This document shows, piece by piece, positions 1 through 8,344 of a stretch of DNA of 33,466 nucleotides. Where the stretch lies: contig JAHIPI010000074.1 in the NCBI GenBank assembly GCA_018894435.1, positions 1-33,466 of the forward strand, in the 5' to 3' direction. The position numbers and the translations under genes were made by a program. Source of the DNA: Candidatus Omnitrophota bacterium (GTDB taxonomy: Bacteria; Omnitrophota; Gorgyraeia; JAHIPI01). Positions within the stretch are counted from its first letter, which is position 1; each line of letters begins with the position of its first letter. The notes under the pieces were generated by a model. The model saw nothing but the letters and a program-made list of their open reading frames with translations, had not been told where the DNA came from and did not search any database.

Positions 1-287
1 ACACCCAGAACCACTCCTATAAAAAGCATTATTAAAACGGCGATGAAACCGATTGAGAGTGAAATCCTCGCGCCGTAGAGCATTCTCGCAAAGAGGTCAC
101 GCCCGAGATCGTCCGTTCCGAGCAAATTTTCTCTTGAAGGAGGCAATAATCTTTTATTCGGCTCCAAATGGATCTCATTCGGATTATGAGTGGCGATGAT
201 CGGCGCAAAGATCGCGGCCGAGTACATTATAATGATCACCACAAGCCCAAAAAGTACCTGCTTATTTTTTAATATTTCGTTATTCAT
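1..287 (-). CDS. Oligopeptide/dipeptide ABC transporter permease, DppC/OppC type (partial)
   Basis: Inner-membrane permease subunit of a peptide-type ABC importer, partner of the DppB-like permease just upstream. Only the first 95 codons are in the window; the 3' part runs off the left edge. My translation begins MNNEILKNKQVLFGLVVI, giving a short cytoplasmic N-terminus and a first membrane helix. The family landmark LLGTDDLGRDLFARMLYGAR, which precedes the permease domain in DppC/OppC proteins, follows. A second hydrophobic helix (SIGFIAVLIMLFIGVVLG) is cut by the window edge. The ATG at 285-287 overlaps the stop codon of the upstream permease (280-282), so the two are translationally coupled. 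Substrate cannot be told from sequence; oligopeptides are the family default. Confidence 0.9.
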   Translation of the reverse strand, partial: MNNEILKNKQVLFGLVVIIIMYSAAIFAPIIATHNPNEIHLEPNKRLLPPSRENLLGTDDLGRDLFARMLYGARISLSIGFIAVLIMLFIGVVLG

Positions 288-1251
288 ATCTAATCCTAGG
301 ATCGACCCAGGCGTACATAATATCCGCCAAAATCAATCCCAAAAGTGTTAGAAATGTAGCGATAACGCCGACCCCCATTACAACGGGATAGTCGTAATTC
401 ATTATCGCCTCATACCCCATTCTGCCCATCCCCGGCCACGCGAATATCGTCTCAATGATAAAACTCCCGCCTATTAATGCGGGAAGTATCATGCTTGCTA
501 TAGTCACTATCGGCAGAAGCGCATTACGAAGGGCGTGCTTGTATACAACACGGGATTCTTTGAGCCCCTTCGCCCTCGCGGTCCTTACATAGTCCTGGCC
601 GAGCGCTTCAAGCATACTGGAACGCATATAACGCGATATGCCCGCCAAACTTACAAGTGAAGTAGCGGCGACCGGAAGGACAAGCCGCCACAAAAGATCT
701 TTCAATGCCCCGAAGAATGAGTAATATTCCACATACCACGGCCGCATCCCCGATATCGGAAACCACCCCAGGTGTATGCCGAATAACATTATCAAAAGCA
801 GCGCAAACCAGAATGCGGGCGTAGCGTAACCTATAAAAACAGCTACGGTAACGATTTTGTCATAAAACGAATTGGCCCGCACCGCGGAGCTGACTCCGAG
901 GGGAATCGCTATAATATAAATTACGAGGATAGATATTATCCCCAAAAGCAGTGTCGCCGGCAGCCTCTCCCCTATCTTTTTAATGACTGGGACATCGTCT
1001 ATAAACGAATTCCCAAAATCAAGTTTTACCACTCTTTTAAGCCAAAGGCCAAATTGGACCAGCACAGGTTTATCAAGGTTATACAATTCCCTGAACTGGG
1101 CGCGCGCTGAACCCGACACCTCGGGATTGAGGCCGTATCTTATGCTCGCCGGATCCGCGGGGCTAAAATGCATCAAAAGAAGCGTGATAAGCGATATGCC
1201 TAATAGCATGGGGATAATCAATAATAATCGCCGTATTATATAGCTTATCAT
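280..1251 (-). CDS. Oligopeptide/dipeptide ABC transporter permease, DppB/OppB type
   Basis: Inner-membrane permease of a peptide-family ABC importer, 323 residues, the usual length. The N-terminal helix MISYIIRRLLLIIPMLLGIS is typical of DppB, followed by the periplasmic stretch with DPASIRYGLNPE. Several more hydrophobic segments follow, and a clear EAA cytoplasmic loop for contact with the ATPase lies near residues 215-245 (EALGQDYVRTARAKGLKESR, then HALRNALLPIVT). The end EWPGMGR-like segment FAWPGMGRMGYEAI and DPRIRYE is also characteristic. Its ATG overlaps the stop of the solute-binding protein gene by 4 bases (1248-1251, ATGA), and its own stop overlaps the next permease. Substrate unknown. 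Confidence 0.93.
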   Translation of the reverse strand: MISYIIRRLLLIIPMLLGISLITLLLMHFSPADPASIRYGLNPEVSGSARAQFRELYNLDKPVLVQFGLWLKRVVKLDFGNSFIDDVPVIKKIGERLPATLLLGIISILVIYIIAIPLGVSSAVRANSFYDKIVTVAVFIGYATPAFWFALLLIMLFGIHLGWFPISGMRPWYVEYYSFFGALKDLLWRLVLPVAATSLVSLAGISRYMRSSMLEALGQDYVRTARAKGLKESRVVYKHALRNALLPIVTIASMILPALIGGSFIIETIFAWPGMGRMGYEAIMNYDYPVVMGVGVIATFLTLLGLILADIMYAWVDPRIRYE

Positions 1252-2891
1252 TGTCTGTATTTCACCTCACCTGGATCAACATACCAGTCTATAAAATTAT
1301 ATCCTATGCCGGCGGGCGCGGGATCTATGCCTTTAAAACGTTTGGATACCGCCACTGTCGCGTATGGAAAATAGAGAAACGTGTACGGCGCGTCATCCGC
1401 GATCAGTTCGTGTATCCGATTATATATGACTATCCTTCGCTCCTTATCAAAAGTCCTTCTTCCCTCTTCTATTAGGGCGTCGACTTCTTCATTTTTATAG
1501 GAGACAAAGTTGAAACCGCCCTCTTTTTTAGAAGCAGAATGCCACACCACATAGCAGTCAGGGTCTAGGGGAAGTGTCCAGCCCAATATCACCGCCTGGA
1601 AATTCTTTTTATCCACAAATTCGTTAAGAAAAGATGCCCATGCTATGATCTGCACATCAGCCAAAACGCCTATTTCTTTCCATTGGTGCTGAACGACTGT
1701 CGCTATATCTTCTCTATCCTTGTTCCCTTGATTGGTGATCAATTTAAATCTGAACGCTTTACCATTTTTATCCAAAATACCGTCTCCGTCGGTGTCCGCC
1801 CAACCAGCTTCCCTTAATAGCTCAAGTGCCTTCTTTTTATTATACGCATACGCCTCGGCGTTTTTATTGTAATAAGGCGTCTCTTTAAAAAACGGTCCTG
1901 TACACGGCTCGCCCAGCCCCATTAAAACACCGGTGATTATGTCATTTTTGTCTATAGCGTAACTCAATGCCTGGCGCACCCTTTTATCGCTAAAGAGAGG
2001 GTCATTGAGATTATAGCCTATATACGAATAACTGCGGGAAAGGTATTTATACTTATTATATTTGGATTTAAATGCTTTGGCGTCGGTCCGGTAAAAATAC
2101 TGATACGGTGTAAGGCCCATGCTGTCTATGCCGCCTGTTATCAATTCCAAGTACTGCACGGAAAGGTCGGGTATGACTCTGGTTACATATTTGTCTATAT
2201 AAGGCCTGTGTTCAAAATATTCCTTATTTGACCCAAGTATTATATGCTGATCGCTTTTCCATTCCTTAAAGATATACGGTCCGCATCCTATGGGATCTCT
2301 TTTGAACTTAGTGCTAAGAAAGTCTTCCCCCTTCAGTAAATGCTCCGGCACTATGGACATGCCCAGTTTTGATACGGCCGGAGCGTACGGCTGCGAATAT
2401 ATGAACCTTACGGTATAGTCATCGATTACATCTATCGATTTTATATCCATAAAGTCCGATGAATATGGGCAGGCATTCTTTGGGTCAAGTATGGCCTCAA
2501 ACGTAAATTTTACGTCGCGGGCTGTTAAAGGTATGCCGTCGTGCCATTTTATATTTTTATGCAGAAAGAAGATTATCTCTTGTCCGTCTTCCGAGCGAGA
2601 CCATCGCTCGGCAATATCCCCGACTATGTTGAGGTCACGATCCACTTTGGTGAGGCCGTTAAAGACAAGCCCTGTCACGCCGCTTGAAGCAGTATCGGTG
2701 GCAAGAAAAGGTATCAGGTTTCTCGCGTCGGCTATTGAACCCGTGACATAAGCATCTCCGCAGGGTTCTGCCCCGCAAAAATAAGACGAGCTCAAAATAA
2801 AAAGAAAAGCCGCCATTACGCATAGCGGCTTTGAGAATCTATTCTTAAAAAAATATGTCTTATTCGGGCTGGGACGGAATCGTTTTTTCAT
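1248..2891 (-). CDS. Extracellular peptide-binding protein of ABC importer (SBP family 5)
   Basis: Periplasmic or membrane-anchored substrate-binding subunit of the peptide importer whose permeases follow. Family 5 hallmarks are visible: early NLIPFLATDTASS, GLVFNGLTKVDRD, the AERWSRSEDGQEIIFFLHKN block, WHDGIPLTARDVKFTFEAI, GCGPYIFKEW and KRVRQALSYAIDKNDII. A DTDGDGILDK calcium-loop-like segment often seen in this family is also present. The N-terminus is basic, followed by the hydrophobic run MAAFLFILSSSYFCG, consistent with a signal sequence; the Cys is not in a canonical lipobox. The start is uncertain. The longest frame begins at 2924 with a good GGGAAGG Shine-Dalgarno 6 nt upstream but gives a long pre-signal leader; I list MKKRFRPS at 2891. 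Both overlap the end of secG. With the 2891 start the protein has 547 residues, normal for the family. Confidence 0.88.
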   Translation of the reverse strand: MKKRFRPSPNKTYFFKNRFSKPLCVMAAFLFILSSSYFCGAEPCGDAYVTGSIADARNLIPFLATDTASSGVTGLVFNGLTKVDRDLNIVGDIAERWSRSEDGQEIIFFLHKNIKWHDGIPLTARDVKFTFEAILDPKNACPYSSDFMDIKSIDVIDDYTVRFIYSQPYAPAVSKLGMSIVPEHLLKGEDFLSTKFKRDPIGCGPYIFKEWKSDQHIILGSNKEYFEHRPYIDKYVTRVIPDLSVQYLELITGGIDSMGLTPYQYFYRTDAKAFKSKYNKYKYLSRSYSYIGYNLNDPLFSDKRVRQALSYAIDKNDIITGVLMGLGEPCTGPFFKETPYYNKNAEAYAYNKKKALELLREAGWADTDGDGILDKNGKAFRFKLITNQGNKDREDIATVVQHQWKEIGVLADVQIIAWASFLNEFVDKKNFQAVILGWTLPLDPDCYVVWHSASKKEGGFNFVSYKNEEVDALIEEGRRTFDKERRIVIYNRIHELIADDAPYTFLYFPYATVAVSKRFKGIDPAPAGIGYNFIDWYVDPGEVKYRQ

Positions 2892-3210
2892 TGGCAGCCG
2901 GCATATCCTTAGCTTTGGAAGCATCCATCGCCTTCCCGGTTTCTTGAGATACGGCTCCAGACGATTCCATTAGAGACCTCGAACGGTTGGACGACATTAT
3001 TGCCAGCGTCATACAGGTGATTATAAATATTACGGCGGCAGCTGCTGTCGCCTTCATTAAAAAGTTTGACGCAGAGGTGCCAAATATAGTCTGAGTTGAT
3101 CCTCCAAACATCTCGCTCACGCCGCTGCCTCTGCCTGCCTGCATGAGTATGACCAATATCAATACCATGCTCACGATTATATGGATCGCCATGACAAAAT
3201 TATACAACAT
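2860..3210 (-). CDS. secG: Preprotein translocase subunit SecG
   Basis: Small inner-membrane subunit of the SecYEG translocon that aids SecA-driven export. The 116-residue product has the family layout: a first helix MLYNFVMAIHIIVSMVLILV, the conserved cytoplasmic loop ILMQAGRGSGVSEMFGGST with the QTIFGT motif, and a second helix ATAAAAVIFIITCMTLAIM. A hydrophilic, poorly conserved tail of about 40 residues (from SSNRSRSL to the end) follows. It starts 4 bases after the tpiA stop, the common gapA-pgk-tpiA-secG arrangement. Its tail overlaps the start of the peptide-binding protein gene, whichever start codon that gene uses. Confidence 0.95.
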   Translation of the reverse strand: MLYNFVMAIHIIVSMVLILVILMQAGRGSGVSEMFGGSTQTIFGTSASNFLMKATAAAAVIFIITCMTLAIMSSNRSRSLMESSGAVSQETGKAMDASKAKDMPAANEKTIPSQPE

Positions 3211-3214
3211 TCTA

Positions 3215-3982
3215 TTAAACTCCCTTCTTCGCGGATTCCCTGACTATCGGGACAAACTGTTCTATCTTTAAGCTCGCACCGCCTACCAGAACGCCGTCTA
3301 TATCTTCCTGATTGATAAGATCTTTTATGTTGTCCGGTTTTACGCTTCCGCCGTATTGTATCCTTACATCATCGGCAGTATCTTTATCATACAGCTCGCC
3401 CAACAGCCCCCTGATATACTTATGGACTTCCTGGGCCTGGTCCGGCGTGGCCGTCTTTCCTGTACCTATCGCCCAGACAGGTTCATAAGCTATTATCATA
3501 TCGCGGACATCTTCCTTTGCGAGGCCTTTCAAGCCGTTTACTACATGGTCCTTAACAACGTCAAAGGTGAGATTTTTTTCCCTCTCGTCAAGTTTTTCTC
3601 CGACGCACATTATGGGTATAAGCCCTTCACTAAGTGCGGCTTTTATCTTTTTATTGACGGTTTCATTAGTCTCGTTAAAATACTGCCTTCGCTCCGAGTG
3701 CCCGATGACTACATACATGGCACCCGCTTCCTTTAGCATGACAGGCGATACTTCTCCCGTAAATGCCCCTTCTTTTTCCCAGTACACATTCTGCGCGCCC
3801 ACTTCTATGCTGGAATTTATGAGCATATCCGACACCTCGCTGAGCGCAGTGTAGGGCGGAATGACTACTACGTCAATATTTTCTATATCCGCCAAATCCC
3901 TTTTTAGGGCATTGACCAGCTCTATGGACTCCACTATGGTCTTGTGCATCTTCCAGTTGCCTGCTATTATTACGCGCCTCAT
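3215..3982 (-). CDS. tpiA: Triosephosphate isomerase
   Basis: Interconverts dihydroxyacetone phosphate and glyceraldehyde 3-phosphate in glycolysis and gluconeogenesis; cytoplasmic. The 255-residue TIM barrel is full length. The catalytic residues are in place: Lys11 in GNWKMHK, His95 in VIGHSERRQYF, and Glu167 in AYEPVWAIGTGK. The C-terminal phosphate-binding GGSVKPDN and GVLVGGASL segments are also present. It is the third gene of the gapA-pgk-tpiA-secG operon. Unlike its neighbours it is not tightly coupled to the gene before it: a 65-base gap filled by a heptamer repeat separates it from pgk, and no strong Shine-Dalgarno precedes its ATG (only GAAAGCTGAAA from the repeat). Confidence 0.98.
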   Translation of the reverse strand: MRRVIIAGNWKMHKTIVESIELVNALKRDLADIENIDVVVIPPYTALSEVSDMLINSSIEVGAQNVYWEKEGAFTGEVSPVMLKEAGAMYVVIGHSERRQYFNETNETVNKKIKAALSEGLIPIMCVGEKLDEREKNLTFDVVKDHVVNGLKGLAKEDVRDMIIAYEPVWAIGTGKTATPDQAQEVHKYIRGLLGELYDKDTADDVRIQYGGSVKPDNIKDLINQEDIDGVLVGGASLKIEQFVPIVRESAKKGV

Positions 3983-3985
3983 TTT

Positions 3986-4048
3986 CAGCTTTCAGCTTTC
4001 AGTCTTCAGTCGTCAGCTGCTGATAGCTGATGGCTGATGGCTGATAGC
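3986..4048. repeat. Nine-unit heptanucleotide tandem array between pgk and tpiA
   Basis: On the plus strand the gap reads as nine consecutive 7-base units: CAGCTTT, CAGCTTT, CAGTCTT, CAGTCGT, CAGCTGC, TGATAGC, TGATGGC, TGATGGC, TGATAGC. The first five share CAG at the start and the last four share TGAT; the two blocks are roughly complementary in register (TCAGC versus GCTGA), so the transcript could fold back around the centre. The array ends at the pgk stop codon and begins 3 bases before the tpiA start, so it provides the whole intergenic region, including the tpiA ribosome-loading region. Confidence 0.85.
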
Positions 4049-5235
4049 TATTTGTCGTTAAGCGCTGCTATGCCCGGTAAGGTCTTTCCTTCCAGGTATT
4101 CCAGCGAAGCGCCCCCGCCTGTGGATATATGCGACATCTTATCTTCCAGGCCGAGTTCGTATATCGCCGCCGCGGTATCGCCGCCGCCGATTATTGTAGT
4201 CGCCTTTATTGTCGTAAGAAACCTTGCCAGCTCTTCTGTGCCTTTAGAAAACGGTTTTATCTCAAAAAATCCCACGGGGCCGTTCCATACTACCGTCTTT
4301 GAATCTTTGAGGACCTTTTCGAATTCCTCTATCGTCTTGGGCCCGATATCCAAACCTATTTCGCCGTCGGGTATCTCTCTCGTATTGACAATTTCTGTCT
4401 TAGCGGCCGCGTCCACCTTGTCGGCCACGACATGGTCGACCGGAAGCAAAATCCTGACGTTCTTTGCCTTGGCCTTTGACAATATATCTTTAGCCAGATC
4501 CACTTTATCGGCTTCCAACTTTGATTTTCCTATATTTATGCCCTCGGATTTAAGAAACGTGTAAGCCATAGCGCCGCCGATGAGTATGGCATCCACTTTA
4601 TCCATCAGATTCGTTATGACGCCTATCTTATCCGATACCTTTGCCCCGCCCAGTATGGCAACATACGGTTTCACAGGGTTCGTGGTGGCCTCTTCGAAAT
4701 ATTTTATCTCTTTATCTACCAGGAATCCGGCAACGGATGGAAGATATTTTGTGATGCCCTCAGTAGACGCGTGAGCTCTGTGGCATGTGCCAAATGCGTC
4801 GTTTACAAATATATCGGCAAGCGATGCGAGCTTCTTTGCAAATTCCGGGTCATTCTCTTCTTCTTCCGGATGGAAGCGCAGGTTTTCAAGAAGTACCACA
4901 TCCTTAGGCTTCATTTCCGAAACGGCCTTTTCTACATCCGGGCCTACGCAATCGTTCAGTTTTGTGACCTTTTTCGCCAAAAGCTCGCTCAATTTTTTTC
5001 CTACAGGGTCCAGCCTCAGCTCATCTTTAACCTTTCCGTCAGGCCTGCCGAGATGGCTCATCAATATGACTTTTGCGTCGTTCGAGATGAGATACTGGAT
5101 AGTCGGAATAGCCCCTTTTATCCGGCTGTCGTCCGTTATAGCCAACGATTTTTTATCAAGCGGCACGTTGAAGTCTACCCGCACGATGACGCGTTTATTT
5201 TTTACGTCAATATCCTTCAGCGTCTTCTTGTTCAT
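4048..5235 (-). CDS. pgk: Phosphoglycerate kinase
   Basis: Transfers phosphate from 1,3-bisphosphoglycerate to ADP; cytoplasmic glycolytic enzyme. From the chosen start ([19 protein letters not shown]) the protein has 395 residues, the normal family length. Motifs are VRVDFNVPL near the N-terminus, the substrate-binding [20 protein letters not shown], the hinge [19 protein letters not shown], and the C-terminal nucleotide loop GGGDTAAA. The frame is open upstream to 5292, but the ATG at 5235 overlaps the gapA stop as ATGA and is preceded by GAAAGG at proper spacing, so the 19 extra residues are rejected. Confidence 0.97.
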   Translation of the reverse strand: MNKKTLKDIDVKNKRVIVRVDFNVPLDKKSLAITDDSRIKGAIPTIQYLISNDAKVILMSHLGRPDGKVKDELRLDPVGKKLSELLAKKVTKLNDCVGPDVEKAVSEMKPKDVVLLENLRFHPEEEENDPEFAKKLASLADIFVNDAFGTCHRAHASTEGITKYLPSVAGFLVDKEIKYFEEATTNPVKPYVAILGGAKVSDKIGVITNLMDKVDAILIGGAMAYTFLKSEGINIGKSKLEADKVDLAKDILSKAKAKNVRILLPVDHVVADKVDAAAKTEIVNTREIPDGEIGLDIGPKTIEEFEKVLKDSKTVVWNGPVGFFEIKPFSKGTEELARFLTTIKATTIIGGGDTAAAIYELGLEDKMSHISTGGGASLEYLEGKTLPGIAALNDK

Positions 5236-6284
5236 AAGCCTTTCGCCACCATCAATTCGATTAGATCCACCACTCTGCATGAATAACCCCATTCATTGTC
5301 GTACCAAGAAAGCACTTTTATGAAATTATCCTGCAATACCTTTGTGCTCGGCCCGTCTACGATGGAGCTTAAGGGGCAGTGGTTAAAATCTACGGAGACT
5401 ACTGGGTCCATAGTAAACCCTAATATGCCTTTCAGCTTTCCTTCGGATGCTTCACGAAGCGCAGCATTTACCTCTTCTACCGTAGTCTTTTTCGATAAAT
5501 TGCAGGTAAGGTCCACAACCGAAACATTCGGTACGGGGACGCGGATTGCAAAGCCGTCTAGCTTACCTTTTAATTCCGGAATGACAAGCGATATAGCTTT
5601 TGCGGCTCCTGTAGAGGTCGGTATCATGGAGACTGCCGCAGCGCGCGCGCGTCTAAGATCCGAATGCGCCATATCCTGGACTCTCTGGTCGTTTGTATAA
5701 GCGTGTATGGTCGTCATGAGCCCTCGCTCAATCCCCCATTTATCATTCAGGATCTTGGCGACCGGCGCAAGACAGTTGGTCGTGCAAGAAGCATTTGATA
5801 CGACATTGTGGTTTTTCGGGTCATACTTATCGTCGTTTACGCCCATAACGATCGTTATATCTTCGCCCTGGGCAGGAGCGGATATAATGACTTTCTTCGC
5901 GCCGCCTTTTGTAATGTGGTTCTCGGCGCCCCTTACTTCTTTGCCTTTTTTGTTGACGCCGTCTTTTTTAATGGTAAAAAGGCCTGTGGATTCTACTACT
6001 ATCTCAACGCCGAGTTCTTTCCATGGCAGCTCTGCGGGGTCTCTTTTGGCAAGGACCTTTATAGTCTTTCCGCCTACCGAGATAGCATCTGCCCCAAGCG
6101 CCTTTACTTCTTCGGGAAAACGGCCGTGCACCGAATCATATTTAAGTAGGTGCGCGTTTGTCTTTGTATCGGTTATGTCGTTTACTGCTACCAATTCTAT
6201 GGATTTGGATTTCATCTCAAGGATCGCCCTCGCGACCATTCTGCCTATTCTTCCAAACCCGTTTATACCAATTTTCGTCGCCAT
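5232..6284 (-). CDS. gapA: Glyceraldehyde-3-phosphate dehydrogenase, type I
   Basis: Oxidises and phosphorylates glyceraldehyde 3-phosphate with NAD(P). It is 350 residues long, slightly more than the usual 330-340. The Rossmann start is [18 protein letters not shown], the catalytic Cys167 lies in SNASCTTNC, and the C-terminal [11 protein letters not shown] is intact. An extra stretch of roughly ten residues rich in Lys/Gly (residues about 106-122, [15 protein letters not shown]) lies between TGLFT and the [13 protein letters not shown] strand, where many homologues have a short helix. It is the first gene of its operon: a consensus promoter lies at 6407-6435 and a strong GGAGGA Shine-Dalgarno at 6291-6296. 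The leader carries a repeat element. The stop overlaps pgk. Confidence 0.98.
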   Translation of the reverse strand: MATKIGINGFGRIGRMVARAILEMKSKSIELVAVNDITDTKTNAHLLKYDSVHGRFPEEVKALGADAISVGGKTIKVLAKRDPAELPWKELGVEIVVESTGLFTIKKDGVNKKGKEVRGAENHITKGGAKKVIISAPAQGEDITIVMGVNDDKYDPKNHNVVSNASCTTNCLAPVAKILNDKWGIERGLMTTIHAYTNDQRVQDMAHSDLRRARAAAVSMIPTSTGAAKAISLVIPELKGKLDGFAIRVPVPNVSVVDLTCNLSKKTTVEEVNAALREASEGKLKGILGFTMDPVVSVDFNHCPLSSIVDGPSTKVLQDNFIKVLSWYDNEWGYSCRVVDLIELMVAKGL

Positions 6285-6296
6285 TTGTTATCCTCC

Positions 6297-6318
6297 GAAT
6301 TTTTGCGTGCAAAAATTC
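6297..6318. repeat. Perfect 10-bp inverted repeat in the gapA leader
   Basis: GAATTTTTGC and GCAAAAATTC flank a 2-base loop, giving a stem-loop in the leader RNA that ends immediately before the gapA Shine-Dalgarno (6291-6296). It is followed on its upstream side by a CTCGGGA...TCCCTCG repeat. The same pairing of a TTTGC/GCAAA hairpin with that repeat occurs near 13303-13385 and 19528-19587. Confidence 0.8.
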
Positions 6319-6367
6319 GTCCCGAGCAAGCGAGCTCGCTTTTTAGCTAGCGAGCGCGTCGAGGGAC
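6319..6367. repeat. Dispersed repeat, GTCCCTCG...CTCGGGAC family, copy 1 (gapA leader)
   Basis: On the minus strand it begins GTCCCTCGACGCGCTCGC and ends GCTTGCTCGGGACG. It contains the palindrome GCGAGCTCGC and a further CTCGCT/AGCGAG stem, so the whole element is self-complementary. It lies in the transcribed leader between the gapA promoter and its ribosome-binding site. Related ends are seen near 13335-13385, 19551-19587 and inside smc at 26616-26639. Confidence 0.7.
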
Positions 6368-6406
6368 TACCTTAACACACTACATTTAACATTGTGAAGA
6401 AGCTTA

Positions 6407-6435
6407 ATTATATCAATATATCAAAATAGAATCAA
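6407..6435 (-). promoter_or_regulatory. Sigma-70-type promoter of the gapA-pgk-tpiA-secG operon
   Basis: Minus strand: -35 TTGATT (6430-6435), 17-base spacer, -10 TATAAT (6407-6412). The expected start is near 6400, leaving a leader of about 115 nt that contains the hairpin and repeat described at 6297-6367. The promoter sits just after the end of fmt, so the glycolytic genes form a separate transcription unit. Confidence 0.8.
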
Positions 6436-6447
6436 GGGATTTTTCCG

Positions 6448-7383
6448 CTAACCCAGCCTTGCGCCCGGTTTTACCGAATGGCCTCTTAAAAATAATTCCG
6501 CCGGCATCACTTTCTTGCCTTCAATTTGCAGCTCCAAAATGGAAAGTGCGCCGTCTTTTGTCTTTACTATAAATCCCTTTTCCTGATCAGCCAGAACGAC
6601 CTCTCCCGGAGATGCGTTACCGAAATCTCCCCCTTTTCGCGGCTCTGCTTCTATGATTTTAAGCGTCCGCCCTTCCAGATTGGAATATGTTCCCGGCCAT
6701 GGCGTAAGCGCTTTTATTATTCTCAGTATTTCACCGGTAGTGGAATTCCAGTTTATAAGGCCGTCTTCTTTTTTGAGCTTGGGCGCGAAGGTCGCCTCTT
6801 TTTCATCCTGCTTTCTAAATTCGGCCCTGCCAGCTTCCAGTAATCGCAACGCTTCCATAAATAAGTCTGCGCCCATTACCGTCAGTTTATCGCTAAGCGA
6901 ATCGCCATTATCGGTATCTTTTATATCCGATTCTTTCTGAAGTATGATATCGCCCGCATCAAGCCGTTCGTTCATTCTAATGATGGTAACGCCGGTTGAT
7001 TTTTCGCCTCGAAGAAGCGCCCTCTGTATCGGCGCCGCTCCCCTATATTTAGGTAAGAGAGAGGGATGTATATTCAAGGCGCCGAATTTGGGCATTACTA
7101 GAAGCGCTTTTCCCAGCATGCTCCCGTAGGAAACAACTAAAAATACATCGGCTTCCATATCCTTCAGTTTGGCAGTAAATGCCGGATCATTTACATCGGC
7201 CGGCTGCAAAACTGAGATACCGTATTTCTCCGCTTCGATCTTTACTGGAGGCGCAAGGACTTTCAAATGCCGTCCCTTTTGCCTATTCGGCTGAGTCACC
7301 ACGGCAAGGATGGAGGAGCTTTTTGAAATGCGCTTTAGCACCTTTACCGCAAAGTCCGATGTGCCAAAAAATATTATCTTCAT
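6448..7383 (-). CDS. fmt: Methionyl-tRNA formyltransferase
   Basis: Formylates initiator Met-tRNA using 10-formyl-tetrahydrofolate. The 311-residue protein has the normal two-domain length. The N-terminal Rossmann domain starts MKIIFFGTSDFAVKVLKRI. The catalytic block NIHPSLLPKYRGAAPIQ places Asn104 and His106, and the acidic residue is in RLDAGDIIL (142-145). The C-terminal OB-like domain follows from about residue 205 (LINWNSTTGEILRIIKAL). The start codon lies directly after the ribF stop (one-base spacing, AGGGGC upstream), so it is coupled to ribF. No deformylase gene (def), its frequent partner, is in the window. Confidence 0.97.
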   Translation of the reverse strand: MKIIFFGTSDFAVKVLKRISKSSSILAVVTQPNRQKGRHLKVLAPPVKIEAEKYGISVLQPADVNDPAFTAKLKDMEADVFLVVSYGSMLGKALLVMPKFGALNIHPSLLPKYRGAAPIQRALLRGEKSTGVTIIRMNERLDAGDIILQKESDIKDTDNGDSLSDKLTVMGADLFMEALRLLEAGRAEFRKQDEKEATFAPKLKKEDGLINWNSTTGEILRIIKALTPWPGTYSNLEGRTLKIIEAEPRKGGDFGNASPGEVVLADQEKGFIVKTKDGALSILELQIEGKKVMPAELFLRGHSVKPGARLG

Positions 7384-8325
7384 TCATGCCCCTACGTTCT
7401 TAAAATATCTTTTCGCGAGAGCCATATCTCTTTTTACTCTTCCGGCTAGTTTATGTTTATCTCTAAATTTCTTCTCATTCCTGACCTTCTTTAAAAAGGT
7501 TATCTCTATATCACGGCCGTATATCGCTTTATCAAAATCAAAAATATGCAATTCTATAACCGGTTCCGCATATTTTTTGTGCGGGTGAAAGGTCGGGCGA
7601 AACCCTATGTTTACTACTCCCTGGTAAGATCTACCGCCAAATTCCGCCTTCACTATATATACGCCGCTCGGAGGCATTGCCTCATGGTGCGGATCTATAT
7701 TGGCTGTAGGAAAACCTATCTCTCTGCCGCGCTTTTCCCCCTTCACAACAGTGCCGAGTACTGTAACACTTCTGCCCAATATTTTTTTTGCCTCGGCCAG
7801 GCGACCGGACATTATAAGCCTACGTATCAAAGTACTGCTTATGATTCTCGTGCCTGACTTCAAAGGCTTCAGTGATCGTACGTCAAAGCCTAATCTTCTC
7901 CCTATATTTTTTAAATGGCGGACATCGCCGGATCGGTTCTTTCCCAGGACAAAATTCTCGCCCACCAATAATAGCTTGGTATTTAACCGCCTCTTTAGTA
8001 CCTTATCCGCGAATTTTAAGGGCGGGCTCTGCGCAAAATCTTTTGTAAAATTTATTATTACCGCTATATCTACTCCCTTTGCCTCTAAAAGCCGCATTTT
8101 GTGCGCCGTAGAAATCACCGAAGGCGGAGACTCTTTAGGCATCAATACTTTTAAAGGATGCGGTTCAAACGTAATGACACAGCTCTTTCCTTTTATGATA
8201 CGGCTATATTTTTTTAGTTCTTTTAAGATCTCCTGGTGCCCCCTGTGAACACCGTCAAATATGCCGATCGTGACAACGGTAGGGCCTTTGATATTTAAAT
8301 CTTTTATGCCGCGTATAACCCTCAT
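7384..8325 (-). CDS. ribF: Bifunctional riboflavin kinase / FAD synthetase
   Basis: Converts riboflavin to FMN and FMN to FAD. The 313-residue protein has both domains. The N-terminal nucleotidyltransferase carries the signature GIFDGVHRGHQ (residues 21-31) and a SSTLIRRLI motif of the ISSTxIR type. The C-terminal flavokinase domain carries GREIGFPTANI, GVYIVKAEFGGRSYQGVVNI and ELHIFDFDKAIYGRDIEI. It lies between truB and fmt, within the common truB-ribF neighbourhood. The FMN it makes would be the ligand of the riboswitch found near 25105 in this window. The truB-ribF gap (8326-8382) contains a palindromic repeat. Confidence 0.97.
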   Translation of the reverse strand: MRVIRGIKDLNIKGPTVVTIGIFDGVHRGHQEILKELKKYSRIIKGKSCVITFEPHPLKVLMPKESPPSVISTAHKMRLLEAKGVDIAVIINFTKDFAQSPPLKFADKVLKRRLNTKLLLVGENFVLGKNRSGDVRHLKNIGRRLGFDVRSLKPLKSGTRIISSTLIRRLIMSGRLAEAKKILGRSVTVLGTVVKGEKRGREIGFPTANIDPHHEAMPPSGVYIVKAEFGGRSYQGVVNIGFRPTFHPHKKYAEPVIELHIFDFDKAIYGRDIEITFLKKVRNEKKFRDKHKLAGRVKRDMALAKRYFKNVGA

Positions 8326-8344
8326 CCCCTAACCCCCCGCAATC

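Noticed and set aside
3986-4048. Heptamer array as a CRISPR array
   Set aside because: Units are 7 bases with no spacers; no cas genes are in the window.
4037-6375. Several long plus-strand frames opposite pgk and gapA
   Set aside because: They are antisense shadows of strongly conserved minus-strand genes, without promoters, ribosome sites or recognisable domains.
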